Below, one piece after another: positions 1 to 8,818 of a stretch of DNA of 64,000 nt (within the stretch, counting starts at the first letter, position 1; each line of letters starts with the position of its first letter). The notes beneath the pieces were generated by a model, which was not told the origin of the DNA, did not search any database, and saw only the letters and a program-made list of their open reading frames with translations. A program made the translations under genes and the position numbers. The stretch covers positions 186,001 through 250,000 of the forward strand of contig NZ_QPMM01000004.1 of the NCBI RefSeq assembly GCF_003419895.1. The letters are read 5' to 3'. The DNA is from Chitinophaga silvatica. Its GTDB lineage: Bacteria > Bacteroidota > Bacteroidia > Chitinophagales > Chitinophagaceae.

Positions 1-79
1 ATTGGAAAAAAACGAACCTGTTGAAGCTCTTGCCAGTTAAGAGCCTTCTTAATTGAAAAGATTGTCTGCTTGTTTAAAA
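1..79. other. left edge, possible 3' end of a gene running in from outside
   Basis: No complete gene fits here. Reading + from base 2 gives LEKNEPVEALAS followed by TAA at 38-40, which would be an acceptable C-terminal tail of a gene starting before the window. Another + frame (from base 3) is open to about base 56, so the assignment is weak. Confidence 0.2.
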
Positions 80-145
80 AAGGGCATTAGTAACTTATTA
101 TCATTTAATTTAAAGGCAATGATAATACAGTTACTAATAGCCCTT
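80..145 (-). terminator. long imperfect hairpin just past the aminotransferase stop
   Basis: AAGGGC at 80-85 pairs with GCCCTT at 140-145, and the stem continues inward (ATTAGTAACT with AGTTACTAAT, then TATTATCATT with AATGATAATA) with one or two bulges. It lies 8 bases downstream of the minus-strand aminotransferase stop and is followed on the minus strand by a run of T (76-81 read as A on +). It is probably the terminator of the kdsD-manC-aminotransferase operon. Confidence 0.7.
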
Positions 146-152
146 ATTATAT

Positions 153-1295
153 TTAAAGTTTTCTAAGTCTTTCTGCTGCCGATACCAATGTTTCATCTTT
201 TTTAGCAAAACAGAATCTTATTACTTTATTATCTGTGCCTTCCTGATAAAATGCAGATACCGGTATTGCTGCAACCCCTGCCTCTTTTGTAAGTCTGACT
301 ACAAAATCCTTATCTGCCTCATCAGAAATCCGATCATATTTCATCAGCTGAAAATAACTACCAGCACTATGTAGCGGTGTGAACTTGCTATCTTTCATCA
401 GGGATAAGAACAAATCTCTTTTTCTTTGGAAGAAAGCCGGTAGTTCCAGATAATGATTAGGTTGCTCCAAAAATTTTGCTAATCCATATTGCATTGGAGT
501 ATTAACACTAAAGCATAGGAACTGATGCACTTTTCTATATTCATTCATTAAATGTGCAGGTGCCACACAATAACCCATTTTCCATCCGGTATTATGAAAT
601 ACTTTTCCGAAAGAATATGCCACAAAACTGTTTCTGAAAATGGCCGGATAACGAAGAATACTTTGGTGTAAGGCATTATCGAAAATCAGATGCTCATACA
701 CTTCGTCCGACAAGACAACAAGATTAAACTGCTCTACCAATTTCTCCAGTTCCTGTAAATCGTTTGCCTGTAAAACACTGGCAGTAGGATTATGCGGCGT
801 ATTTACAATGATCATTTTAGTGCGTGCTGTGATTTTGCTTTGCACTACATCCCAATCGATATTATAGTTAGGATATACTAATGGGATACGAACAGGGATG
901 CCACCATTCACCAAAATATTAGGAATATAACTATCGTAGGCCGGTTCAAATACAATCACTTCATCTCCGGGTCCGATGCAGGTTGCAATAGCGGTAAAAA
1001 TAGCATAGGTACCACCAGGAGTAATAGTGATTTCAGAATCAGGATCTATAGTTTGATGATATAATGATTGAATTTTTTGGGCGATGGCTATTTTAAGAGC
1101 TGGTAATCCTGGCATAGGCGCATATTGATTATGGCCTTCAACCATAGCCTGATTTACCATGGCTTTTAATTCATCGCTACAATCGTAATCGGGGAAGCCC
1201 TGAGAGAGGTTAATTGCTTTGTGAGATGCTGCAAGCGCAGACATTACTGAAAATATGGTAGTACCAACGTTTGGTAACTTAAAATTCATAGTCAT
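153..1295 (-). CDS. class I/II PLP aminotransferase, probable methionine aminotransferase
   Basis: A fold-type I PLP aminotransferase of 380 residues. It resembles the YbdL/kynurenine aminotransferase branch, which transaminates methionine or aromatic 2-oxo acids. Visible marks are SQGFPD near residue 31, the NTPHNPTA segment at about 165-172, SDEVYEHL at about 196-203 and the PLP lysine K231 within SFGKVFHNTGWKMGY. The ATG at 1295 is chosen; a second ATG two codons later is possible. It is the last gene of a minus-strand run kdsD-manC-aminotransferase, 52 bases after manC. The link to sugar metabolism is unclear and may be only positional. The exact amino-acid substrate cannot be read from the sequence. 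Confidence 0.9.
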   Translation of the reverse strand: MTMNFKLPNVGTTIFSVMSALAASHKAINLSQGFPDYDCSDELKAMVNQAMVEGHNQYAPMPGLPALKIAIAQKIQSLYHQTIDPDSEITITPGGTYAIFTAIATCIGPGDEVIVFEPAYDSYIPNILVNGGIPVRIPLVYPNYNIDWDVVQSKITARTKMIIVNTPHNPTASVLQANDLQELEKLVEQFNLVVLSDEVYEHLIFDNALHQSILRYPAIFRNSFVAYSFGKVFHNTGWKMGYCVAPAHLMNEYRKVHQFLCFSVNTPMQYGLAKFLEQPNHYLELPAFFQRKRDLFLSLMKDSKFTPLHSAGSYFQLMKYDRISDEADKDFVVRLTKEAGVAAIPVSAFYQEGTDNKVIRFCFAKKDETLVSAAERLRKL

Positions 1296-1347
1296 TTCTT
1301 TTGGTGCGACAATCAGCTCGAATGCCGCACCAAAGAAACGAAATTAT

Positions 1348-2439
1348 TTAAAGGAACTTTTCACCTTTATTTCTCTTAATCTCCGCTACATATTCTTTGA
1401 TCTGTTGTTCGTTTTCTTTCTTACAGATCATCAATACATCAGGAGTATCAATAACGATAAATTCATCAAGACCTTGTAATAGTACCAGCTTTTCATTAGG
1501 CACTTTTACCATACATTTTGTAGCATCGATGATCATTACATTCTTGCCCTGTACAGCATTCCCCAGATAATCCTTTTCAAGATTTTCATAGGCAGAAGCC
1601 CAGGTGCCCAGGTCGCTCCATCCAAAATTTGATGGAATTACATATACATTACTTGCCTTTTCCATTATACCATAATCTATAGAGATATTGGTACATTGAG
1701 GGTATACTTTTTCTATCGATTCTTTTTCCTGAGGTGTATTAAGATTATCGCTTATCTGCTCGAAAAGCTCATTCATTTCAGGCAGGTATTGTTTGAGTGC
1801 TGCCAGTATGGTATTCACGTTCCAAACAAAGATGCCTGCATTCCATAGGAAATCTCCACTTTGAAGGAATGTTTTTGCGAGTTCGAGGTTTGGCTTTTCT
1901 GTGAATGTTTTAACCTGGTAAACATTATCCGCAACATGCTGAGGCTCAAACTGAATATAGCCGTAACCTGTATCGGGGCGGGTAGGTTTAATTCCCAGTG
2001 TCAGCAATGCACTATGCTTCTGTACAAACAATAAGGCATTGAGACAGGCATTAGTAAAAGCCGGACCATCAACAATCAGGTGGTCTGCCGGTGCGCAAAT
2101 AATATTTGCCTGTGGGTCCTGTTTATATATCTTGTGAGAGATATAAGCAACACAAGGAGCCGTATTTTTTCTTGATGGCTCATTTACAATATTTGCAACC
2201 GGTAATTCCGGTAATTGCTCGTGAACCTTATTGGTATATTGATAATGAGTTACTACAAAGATATTCTCCTTAGGAATAAATTGACAAAAGCGTTCATAGG
2301 TCCACTGCAATAAAGTCTTCCCTGTGTTAAGAATATCAAGGAACTGTTTGGGATTATCTGTCCGGCTTTGAGGCCAGAATCTGCTCCCTATTCCTCCTGC
2401 CATAATTGCCACATAAAAGTGACTGTTGAGTTGTGTCAT
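1348..2439 (-). CDS. manC: mannose-1-phosphate guanylyltransferase
   Basis: A nucleotidyltransferase of 363 residues that would make GDP-mannose from mannose-1-phosphate and GTP in the cytoplasm, feeding LPS, capsule or glycan synthesis. The nucleotide-binding signature AGGIGSRFWPQSR sits at residues 14-26. The FTEKP segment and the WNAGIFVW stretch typical of the family follow. The length corresponds to the single-domain guanylyltransferase; the C-terminal mannose-6-phosphate isomerase domain of the long ManC form is absent. It starts 2 bases after the kdsD stop, so the two are probably co-transcribed and perhaps translationally coupled. Substrate assignment to mannose rests on family similarity. 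Confidence 0.93.
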   Translation of the reverse strand: MTQLNSHFYVAIMAGGIGSRFWPQSRTDNPKQFLDILNTGKTLLQWTYERFCQFIPKENIFVVTHYQYTNKVHEQLPELPVANIVNEPSRKNTAPCVAYISHKIYKQDPQANIICAPADHLIVDGPAFTNACLNALLFVQKHSALLTLGIKPTRPDTGYGYIQFEPQHVADNVYQVKTFTEKPNLELAKTFLQSGDFLWNAGIFVWNVNTILAALKQYLPEMNELFEQISDNLNTPQEKESIEKVYPQCTNISIDYGIMEKASNVYVIPSNFGWSDLGTWASAYENLEKDYLGNAVQGKNVMIIDATKCMVKVPNEKLVLLQGLDEFIVIDTPDVLMICKKENEQQIKEYVAEIKRNKGEKFL

Positions 2440-2441
2440 TT

Positions 2442-3416
2442 CTATATAATTCCTTCTCTTATTAAATCATGTAAATGTATAATTCCCTGATAATAATTTC
2501 CTTCCATCACCAGCAATTGAGTTATATCATGCTGCCTCATCATATCTAAAGCATTAATAGCCAATTGATCTTGTTGAATAGCTTTAGGATTTAACGACAT
2601 AATATCTTTTGCTTTGACGTCTGTGGTCGGCACATTCTTTTCCAGCATCCTCCTTAAATCTCCATCAGTAATTATTCCCTGTAAAATACCATTTTCGTCT
2701 AATACAGCCGTAACACCGAGCATTTTAGAGGAGATTTCAACTATAACTTCTCTTAAAGAACTATCAAGTTTAACTTTTGGAGACTGGTGCAGTTTGCTTA
2801 AGTCGCTCACTTTCAGGTAGAGTTTCTTTCCTAAAGCACCACCGGGATGAAATTTTGCAAAATCGGCAGCCGTAAATCCGTGATACTCAATCAAACAAAC
2901 AGCGAGGGCATCTCCCATAGCTAATTGTGCTGTAGTACTGGTAGTTGGTGCCAGATTATTTGGGCAGGCTTCCTGACTTACTGTTGTATTAAGTACGAAG
3001 TCTGCTTCTTTAGCTAAAAAAGAATCAGTATTCCCAACCATAGCAATTAACTTATTGCCAAAGTTTCTGACTAAAGGAACCAGTACTTTAATTTCAGCAG
3101 AAGAACCGCTCTTGGAAATACACATAACCACATCATCTTCAGTAATCATACCCAAATCGCCATGTATAGCTTCTGCTGCATGCATGAAAAGTGAGGGAGT
3201 ACCGGTAGAATTAAATGTAGCAACTATTTTTTGAGCAATTATGGCACTTTTTCCAATGCCCGTTACCACTACCCGACCCTTGCATTGCGCAATTAATTCT
3301 ACAACCTGTTCAAAATCTGTATTTATAAACTGCTGCAAATCATTGATCGCTGATGCTTCCATCGCAATTGTGCGCCTGGCTACCTGTCCTATATTGATAC
3401 TTTCGTTCCTTTTCAT
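2442..3416 (-). CDS. kdsD: KpsF/GutQ-type arabinose-5-phosphate isomerase
   Basis: A sugar isomerase that interconverts ribulose-5-phosphate and arabinose-5-phosphate, the first step toward Kdo for lipopolysaccharide. It has 324 residues in the family layout: an N-terminal SIS domain (roughly residues 30-175, with GIGKSAIIAQK and SKSGSSAEI) followed by two CBS domains (roughly 205-324, with DGDLRRML between them). The ATG at 3416 is followed by MKRNESIN. It is the first gene of the minus-strand operon with manC and faces recQ across a 150-bp divergent intergenic region. Family membership is secure; KdsD as opposed to a paralogue such as GutQ is inferred. Confidence 0.92.
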   Translation of the reverse strand: MKRNESINIGQVARRTIAMEASAINDLQQFINTDFEQVVELIAQCKGRVVVTGIGKSAIIAQKIVATFNSTGTPSLFMHAAEAIHGDLGMITEDDVVMCISKSGSSAEIKVLVPLVRNFGNKLIAMVGNTDSFLAKEADFVLNTTVSQEACPNNLAPTTSTTAQLAMGDALAVCLIEYHGFTAADFAKFHPGGALGKKLYLKVSDLSKLHQSPKVKLDSSLREVIVEISSKMLGVTAVLDENGILQGIITDGDLRRMLEKNVPTTDVKAKDIMSLNPKAIQQDQLAINALDMMRQHDITQLLVMEGNYYQGIIHLHDLIREGII

Positions 3417-3472
3417 GTCGATTTACAAATTTATCATTTTTTAGTCAGCACTGACGCACTCAAGTAATTAAT

Positions 3473-3504
3473 ATTGATACTCCGGGCTTTTTTAGTTAAC
3501 TTCG
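3473..3504 (+). promoter_or_regulatory. candidate Bacteroidota-type promoter for recQ
   Basis: ATTG at 3473-3476, 20 bases, then TAACTTCG at 3497-3504. This approximates the Bacteroidota consensus TTTG - about 19 nt - TAnnTTTG with two deviations. It sits about 70 bases upstream of the recQ ATG. Confidence 0.35.
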
Positions 3505-3572
3505 TGTCCCCTAAAAAACATATAAACATATTTCGTCATTTGTTAGTTCTTTAGAGTTTAAATTTGAATGCA

Positions 3573-5774
3573 ATGGCTGTTGTTAAGGAACGTTTGATGG
3601 ATGCATTACGCGAACACTTCGGGTTCGATTCCTTTAAAGGAAATCAGGAAAAAATAATAAATAGCATCCTGTCAGGCAAAGATACTTTTGTAATTATGCC
3701 AACGGGCGGAGGAAAATCGCTCTGTTACCAATTACCGGCATTGATGAGTCCGGGTTGTGCTTTAATTGTTTCGCCCCTTATTGCTTTAATGAAAAACCAG
3801 GTAGATTTAGTACGTGGTTATAGCAGTAAGGATAACGTAGCACATTTTCTTAATTCGACTTTATCAAAAGCGCAAATCAAGAAAGTAAGATCTGATTTGA
3901 TGGCGGGAAAAACCAAACTACTTTATGTAGCACCGGAAACTCTCACCAAACAAGAAAATCTTGACTTTTTTAAGGAATTAGAGATCTCATTTATTGCAGT
4001 AGACGAAGCTCACTGTATATCTGAGTGGGGTCACGATTTCAGACCTGAATATCGTCGCCTGAAGGAAATGATTGATCAGATCAATGATAAGTTGCCAATC
4101 ATTGCTTTAACTGCTACGGCTACGCCGAAAGTACAAAGCGATATTGTTAAGAACTTAGGATTGAATCAGGCTAATATCTTTATTTCTTCCTTCAACCGTC
4201 CAAACCTGTATTATGAAATCAGGCCCAAACGCAAGAAAGAACAAACTATCAAGGATATTGTCAAATTCATTCATCAACATAAAGGCAAAAGCGGAATTAT
4301 CTACACATTAAACCGCAAAACCACTGAAGAATTAGCCGATATGCTGGTAGCCAATGGTATTAAAGCCGTTGCTTATCATGCCGGATTGGATAGTTCTACC
4401 CGTGCTCAACGCCAGGATATGTTTCTGCATGAAGATACTGAGGTAATTGTTGCAACAATTGCATTTGGTATGGGTATAGACAAGCCCGATGTTAGGTTTG
4501 TTATTCACTATAATATCCCTAAAAGTCTTGAAAACTACTATCAGGAAACTGGTAGAGCCGGCAGAGATGGCCTGGATGGCCATTGTATTTGCTACTATTC
4601 GCATAAAGATGTTCAGAAACTGGAGCATCTGATGCGTGATAAATCACTCAGCGAACGTGAAATGGGCGCTCAGCTGATCAACGAAACAGTAGCTTATGCC
4701 GAAAGCGCAGTGTGCAGACGTAAAGTAATACTTCACTATTTTGGTGAACAGTATGAAACCACCAATTGTGGACAATGCGATAACTGCCGCAATCCTAAGG
4801 AGAAAATAGAAGTGAAAAACAGGGTGGTGATCATGCTTAAAGCCATTCAGGCCCTGGAAGAACGTTTTGGCAGTGAATACGTTATCAATGTAATCACCGG
4901 CAAAATAAGCCCTCAGATCACTACCTATCGACATGATAAACTGGAAGTATTCGGAGAAGGAAAAGAATTCGATGCACACTTCTGGAATTCCCTCATGCGT
5001 CAGATGATGCTTGAAGGTTTGATAGAAAAAGATATTGAGGAATATGGTCTTTTAAAGATTACCGAAAACGGTAAGAAATTCCTCAAGAAACCATATTCTA
5101 TCATGGTTGCCTTAAATCATCAGTTCGATGAAGATGCAATGGATGAAGAAGATGAAGCAGCTGCCGAATCTCAGGCCTCTGCAGATCCTGTGTTGTTCGA
5201 AATGCTGAAAGAGTTAAGGAAAAAAGTTTCAAAAGAAAAGAAACTCCCTCCTTTTGTCATCTTCCTCGAAACTTCCCTGGAAGATATGGCTACCCAATAT
5301 CCTACTACCGTTCAGGAACTGGAAAAAATTCAGGGCGTCAGCAAAGGAAAAGCTATTCGCTATGGAAAACAGTTTCTGGATATCATTACCCGCTATGTAG
5401 AAGAACACAATATCACCCGACCAGACGATTTTGTGATGAAAAGCGTGGTAAACAAAAGCGGAATGAAGGTATTTATTATCCAAAATATTGATAAGAAAAT
5501 ACCACTGGAAACAATCGCCAAAAACAAGGAAATCACGCTCTCACAATTGCTCGACGAAATGGAAACAATTGTTGCCAGCGGCACTAAACTGAATATCGAT
5601 TATTGCCTGGATGAAGAGCTCGACGACTACGCTGTTGACGAAATAATGGATTATTTTAAAGGTTGTGAAACATCCAGCCTTGCACTTGCCAGAGAAGAAC
5701 TTATTGAGAACGACTATTCTTTGGAACAATTAAAGTTAGTTAGAATCAAATTCCTGGTAGAATACGGAAACTAA
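3573..5774 (+). CDS. recQ: ATP-dependent DNA helicase RecQ
   Basis: A 3'-to-5' superfamily 2 DNA helicase acting in recombination and fork repair. In order: helicase core with Walker A MPTGGGKSLCYQLP (about residues 40-53), DEAH box VDEAHCISEWGHDFRPEYRR (about 142-161), and TGRAGRDG in motif VI; the RQC zinc-binding cysteines (CRRKVILHYFGE ... NCGQCDNC); an HRDC domain at about 530-615; and an extra helical C-terminal domain of about 110 residues seen in long Bacteroidota RecQ proteins. A TTG three codons earlier is also open, but ATG at 3573 is preferred. A DUF3050 gene starts 6 bases after the stop, suggesting an operon. Confidence 0.96.
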   Translation: MAVVKERLMDALREHFGFDSFKGNQEKIINSILSGKDTFVIMPTGGGKSLCYQLPALMSPGCALIVSPLIALMKNQVDLVRGYSSKDNVAHFLNSTLSKAQIKKVRSDLMAGKTKLLYVAPETLTKQENLDFFKELEISFIAVDEAHCISEWGHDFRPEYRRLKEMIDQINDKLPIIALTATATPKVQSDIVKNLGLNQANIFISSFNRPNLYYEIRPKRKKEQTIKDIVKFIHQHKGKSGIIYTLNRKTTEELADMLVANGIKAVAYHAGLDSSTRAQRQDMFLHEDTEVIVATIAFGMGIDKPDVRFVIHYNIPKSLENYYQETGRAGRDGLDGHCICYYSHKDVQKLEHLMRDKSLSEREMGAQLINETVAYAESAVCRRKVILHYFGEQYETTNCGQCDNCRNPKEKIEVKNRVVIMLKAIQALEERFGSEYVINVITGKISPQITTYRHDKLEVFGEGKEFDAHFWNSLMRQMMLEGLIEKDIEEYGLLKITENGKKFLKKPYSIMVALNHQFDEDAMDEEDEAAAESQASADPVLFEMLKELRKKVSKEKKLPPFVIFLETSLEDMATQYPTTVQELEKIQGVSKGKAIRYGKQFLDIITRYVEEHNITRPDDFVMKSVVNKSGMKVFIIQNIDKKIPLETIAKNKEITLSQLLDEMETIVASGTKLNIDYCLDEELDDYAVDEIMDYFKGCETSSLALAREELIENDYSLEQLKLVRIKFLVEYGN

Positions 5775-5780
5775 ACAAAT

Positions 5781-6548
5781 ATGAGCATCAAATTAATTCA
5801 GGAAACCATAGCTCCTAACAGAGAAAAAGTAATTGCGCACCCGCTATACTCTGCATTACAAACAATTGATGATGTTCGCACCTTTATGCAATATCATGTG
5901 TATGCTGTTTGGGATTTCATGTCGCTGCTCAAAGGATTACAACAACAACTTACTTGCGTTACCCTCCCCTGGATTCCGGTCGGTAACGCAGCTACCAGAT
6001 ATTTGATTAATGAAATCGTTACCGGCGAAGAAAGCGATGTGGATAAAGACGGTAACCGTTGCAGTCATTTCGAATTATATGAGCAGGCTATGCTACAGGC
6101 AGGCGCAGATTGCTCAGCCATTCAGTCGGTTATTACTGCCGTAAAAAATGGTAACGATATTCAAACAATTCTGAATGCTCAGGATCTGCCTCCTGCAGTA
6201 AAAGGATTTCTAGGCTTTACCTTCGATGTTATCAACACCGGTAAAGCCCATATCATGGCCGCTGTATTTACTTTTGGAAGAGAAGACCTCATCCCTGATA
6301 TGTTCCTCGAATTGGTAAAAGATCTGGACCAGAAATTCCCTGGAAAACTGGATACATTTATCTATTATCTCGAAAGACATATCGAAGTAGATGGTGATCA
6401 TCACAGCCAATTAGCTATGCAAATGGTAAATGAACTGTGTGGAAATGATCAGAAAAAATGGGATGAAGCCGCCGAATATGCACGCCTGTCGCTACATTGG
6501 AGGCACGAACTTTGGAGCGGTATTCTTGCAGAAAAAGTAATTTTTTAA
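5781..6548 (+). CDS. DUF3050 family protein
   Basis: A protein of 255 residues recognised as DUF3050 from its N-terminal half (PNREKVIAHPLY, then FMQYHVYAVWDFMSLLKGLQ). This family is predicted to have a helical heme-oxygenase-like fold; its function is unknown. Several histidines and acidic residues could bind metal: HVYAVWDF, GEESDVD, and the ERHIEVDGDHH segment near residue 198. There is no signal peptide or membrane segment, so it should be cytoplasmic. It lies 6 bases after recQ on the same strand and the tRNA-Phe promoter begins within about 20 bases of its stop. Whether it has any role in DNA metabolism is unknown; the pairing with recQ is only positional. Confidence 0.9.
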   Translation: MSIKLIQETIAPNREKVIAHPLYSALQTIDDVRTFMQYHVYAVWDFMSLLKGLQQQLTCVTLPWIPVGNAATRYLINEIVTGEESDVDKDGNRCSHFELYEQAMLQAGADCSAIQSVITAVKNGNDIQTILNAQDLPPAVKGFLGFTFDVINTGKAHIMAAVFTFGREDLIPDMFLELVKDLDQKFPGKLDTFIYYLERHIEVDGDHHSQLAMQMVNELCGNDQKKWDEAAEYARLSLHWRHELWSGILAEKVIF

Positions 6549-6566
6549 AATTTCTGCAAAAAAAAT

Positions 6567-6596
6567 TTTGCAATTTAAAAGATTGTATTACTTTTG
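6567..6596 (+). promoter_or_regulatory. Bacteroidota-type promoter of tRNA-Phe
   Basis: TTTG at 6567-6570, 18 bases, then TACTTTTG at 6589-6596, an exact TAnnTTTG. Transcription would begin near 6603, about 30 bases before the tRNA. Confidence 0.75.
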
Positions 6597-6631
6597 CAAT
6601 CCCATCGAGAGAGATGGTAATACAAAAAGAT

Positions 6632-6704
6632 GGTGCGGTAGCTCAGTTGGTAGAGCAAAGGACTGAAAATCCTTGTGTCGCCGGTTCGATCCCGGCTCAC
6701 ACCA
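6632..6704 (+). tRNA. tRNA-Phe (anticodon GAA)
   Basis: A 73-base cloverleaf: acceptor GGTGCGG, D-arm GCTC-AGTTGGTA-GAGC, anticodon stem AAGGA/TCCTT around loop CTGAAAA with anticodon GAA, and T-arm GCCGG-TTCGATC-CCGGC. The acceptor 3' strand TCACACC gives one C-A mismatch at pair 5-68 and a G-T wobble at 7-66. The discriminator is A and CCA is not encoded. A promoter and a strong terminator flank it, so it is a single-gene unit. Confidence 0.97.
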
Positions 6705-6709
6705 CACAG

Positions 6710-6739
6710 AAAAAGGTCACTAATTAGTGACCTTTTTTT
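6710..6739 (+). terminator. intrinsic terminator after tRNA-Phe
   Basis: Perfect stem AAAAAGGTCACTAA / TTAGTGACCTTTTT ending in a run of seven T, 6 bases past the tRNA. Confidence 0.95.
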
Positions 6740-6853
6740 ATTGCCATATATCAGGCTATTAACTTTCTCTGTTCCCTGCTATGAAAGTAAAATCTATATT
6801 CTTAATTTGTATCTGAGGTTAACCAATTTCTCATTTTTGTAATCTCATGTACT

Positions 6854-7276
6854 ATGATGAAAAATTATCCCAAAGCCTTTATTCAATTCTTCTATCCAAA
6901 TAATAAACTGACAGACAGAATCCTTACTTCTGGTTCTATACTCTTTATCCTCACCAATTTATTGATCATAATATTATCCTTTAAGCAATTACCGGAGCAA
7001 ATCCCTACTCATTACAATCTGGTAGGAAAGGTTGATAAATATGGCGACAAAAGTAATTTATGGATCCTGCTATTTGTTTCTGCCTTTATATTTATTGATC
7101 TTACAATCCTTATTCAAAGTAAATTCATCTTCAGAAACTATAAAGACCCCGATAAGATGAACCAACCTGATGATAAGAACGGAAGAAAAACACAATTAAC
7201 GCTTACTGTTCTGAGGTTTATTATCTCTTTGATTTTTCTGATTATTACTGCTTATACGATTATAATTAGTAAGTGA
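6854..7276 (+). CDS. DUF1648 domain membrane protein
   Basis: A small integral membrane protein of 140 residues with three predicted membrane segments (about residues 24-44, 68-85 and 115-138). The DUF1648 signature LPEQIPTHYNLVGKVDKYG is at about 46-64, between the first two segments. DUF1648 is also the N-terminal domain of SdpI-like immunity proteins, but the SdpI part is missing here, so no immunity role is claimed. The start is one of two consecutive ATG codons. It converges on the P-loop gene with 17 bases between stop codons. Confidence 0.8.
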   Translation: MMKNYPKAFIQFFYPNNKLTDRILTSGSILFILTNLLIIILSFKQLPEQIPTHYNLVGKVDKYGDKSNLWILLFVSAFIFIDLTILIQSKFIFRNYKDPDKMNQPDDKNGRKTQLTLTVLRFIISLIFLIITAYTIIISK

Positions 7277-7293
7277 TAATTATCAATGTTTAC

Positions 7294-7821
7294 TTAGCCT
7301 TTATTAAGAATCTTTCTTATTATTCCTATCACTTCATCTCTCCTCTCCCTAAACCGGAGCTCAGACATGGTTACCAAACGATCGAACATATGACTGGTAC
7401 CAAGCCCGATAAACTGATTAAACATCTTTATATCCTGCTGTTCTATAATTTTCTTCTCTCTCCAACTCGAGGCAAGAATTAAGTAATGTGTTTCCATCCC
7501 CAGATGATTCAAATAAATCATGATATCCCTGATATCTCTCCTGCTTTCATCAAAACAAATACTTAATGGTGTTACAAAACTAACCTGACAGCTTATATGA
7601 GAATTAACAACTGATTTAATCTTATGTAAATGGTCGATCGCTCTAAAATTAGTATCTGAACTATTGATAACGATAAACCGCTCCTTCTTTTCCCAGGCAA
7701 CCCGAATAGGTTGTTTAAATGGAAAGAAATTAGTTCGTCTGAAAAGTTCCTGAATAGTTCTTGATTTGCCAGAAAAAGGGCTACCAACAATAACAAAAAA
7801 CTTCTGTAGGTTACGATGCAT
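7294..7821 (-). CDS. orphan P-loop NTPase-like protein
   Basis: A protein of 175 residues from the ATG at 7821 (a TTG 6 codons upstream is also open). FFVIVGSPFSGKSRTIQELF near the N-terminus contains a Walker A motif GSPFSGKS at residues 13-20 after a hydrophobic beta strand. A segment around residues 56-62 (RFIVINS) and a later FVTPLSICFDESR could be further core strands, the latter with a possible Walker B acidic pair. There is no membrane segment. I do not recognise the family; kinase-like or small ATPase roles are both possible. It is alone on its strand between DUF1648 and the broken permease. Confidence 0.6.
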   Translation of the reverse strand: MHRNLQKFFVIVGSPFSGKSRTIQELFRRTNFFPFKQPIRVAWEKKERFIVINSSDTNFRAIDHLHKIKSVVNSHISCQVSFVTPLSICFDESRRDIRDIMIYLNHLGMETHYLILASSWREKKIIEQQDIKMFNQFIGLGTSHMFDRLVTMSELRFRERRDEVIGIIRKILNKG

Positions 7822-7873
7822 CCTACAAATTTCTTTCAATTAATTATTCTATCTGTTAATGAAAATACAATAC

Positions 7874-8818
7874 CTAATCGATCTGCAAACTCTTTACAGG
7901 ATTGGTTCTTAGCGTTTTTCCAAGCATAAGCATTATAACAGCCAGCACTAATCCTATAATCACTATTCCTACAATCAAAAATGGTGAAATGTCTAAATCA
8001 ATTCTGTAAGAATAAGTGTTAAGCCATTTGTTTAGTAAATACCAGGCAAGTGGCCAGGCAACAAGATTTGAGGCTATAATAATCCATGAGAATTCCCTAA
8101 CAAATAAGATCACAATATCCGTATAGGTTGCACCTAATACTTTGCGAATACCTACTTCTTTAGTTCTGCGTGTTATACTCATTGCAGAAATTCCAAGTAT
8201 CCCTAAGGTTACTAATATAAAAGCAACAATAGTAGCTAACCTGGCCGCTTTTCGCATCCGTGTTTCCGTTTCATACATCTTGGCCAGATTATCATCAATA
8301 AACTTATAATCAAATGGTGAATGTGGAAATATTCGTTTCCATTCTTTCTGCAATGAGGCAATCTGCTGTGAAATACTACCATCATTCAATTTTATTGAAA
8401 GATGCCTATACACCAGAACTCCTTCTACCGTGCTAAAGAAAGTTGGTTGTATTTTATCTCTCATCGATCCAAATTGAATATCCTTCGTTACGCCTTTAAT
8501 GTAAAATGTTGCAGGAGAATTGAAAAACTTAAGTGGCTGATTCAATGCCTTCTGTGGATCAAACCACCCTAATGCCCTCGCAGCAGATTCATTTATTACC
8601 AATTTCATCGAATCCTGAGATCCGCCCTCATAAAACGTTCCCGCTTTCATTCCTATACCGTAAACAGAAGTAAACCTATTGTCTGCCGCAATCGCCATCG
8701 CTGATATTCCACTGGTAGAATCTTTATCCGGCGTATATATTTTAGCATTATTTCCTAAATTTCCATCAGGGATTTCAAAAGATATCGACGCATCTTTCAC
8801 CATAGAAAGAGATCTTAA
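7874..8818 (-). pseudogene. C-terminal part of interrupted FtsX/MacB-type ABC permease
   Basis: This is the same reading frame as the segment at 8819-10276, continuing directly after the TAA at 8819-8821. It holds the second periplasmic MacB-like domain and the last FtsX domain with three membrane segments (TIVAFILVTLGILGISAMSI, WIIIASNLVAWPLAWYLL, FLIVGIVIIGLVLAVIMLM). It ends in NPVKSLQID, a usual end for these permeases, so the 3' half has not visibly decayed. An internal ATG at 8803 could permit separate translation, but it would begin inside the periplasmic domain and lack the N-terminal half. Confidence 0.8.

Noticed and set aside
6497..6727. 76-codon + frame across the DUF3050 end and tRNA-Phe
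   Set aside because: It runs through the tRNA and overlaps the DUF3050 gene in another frame; it is a chance frame.
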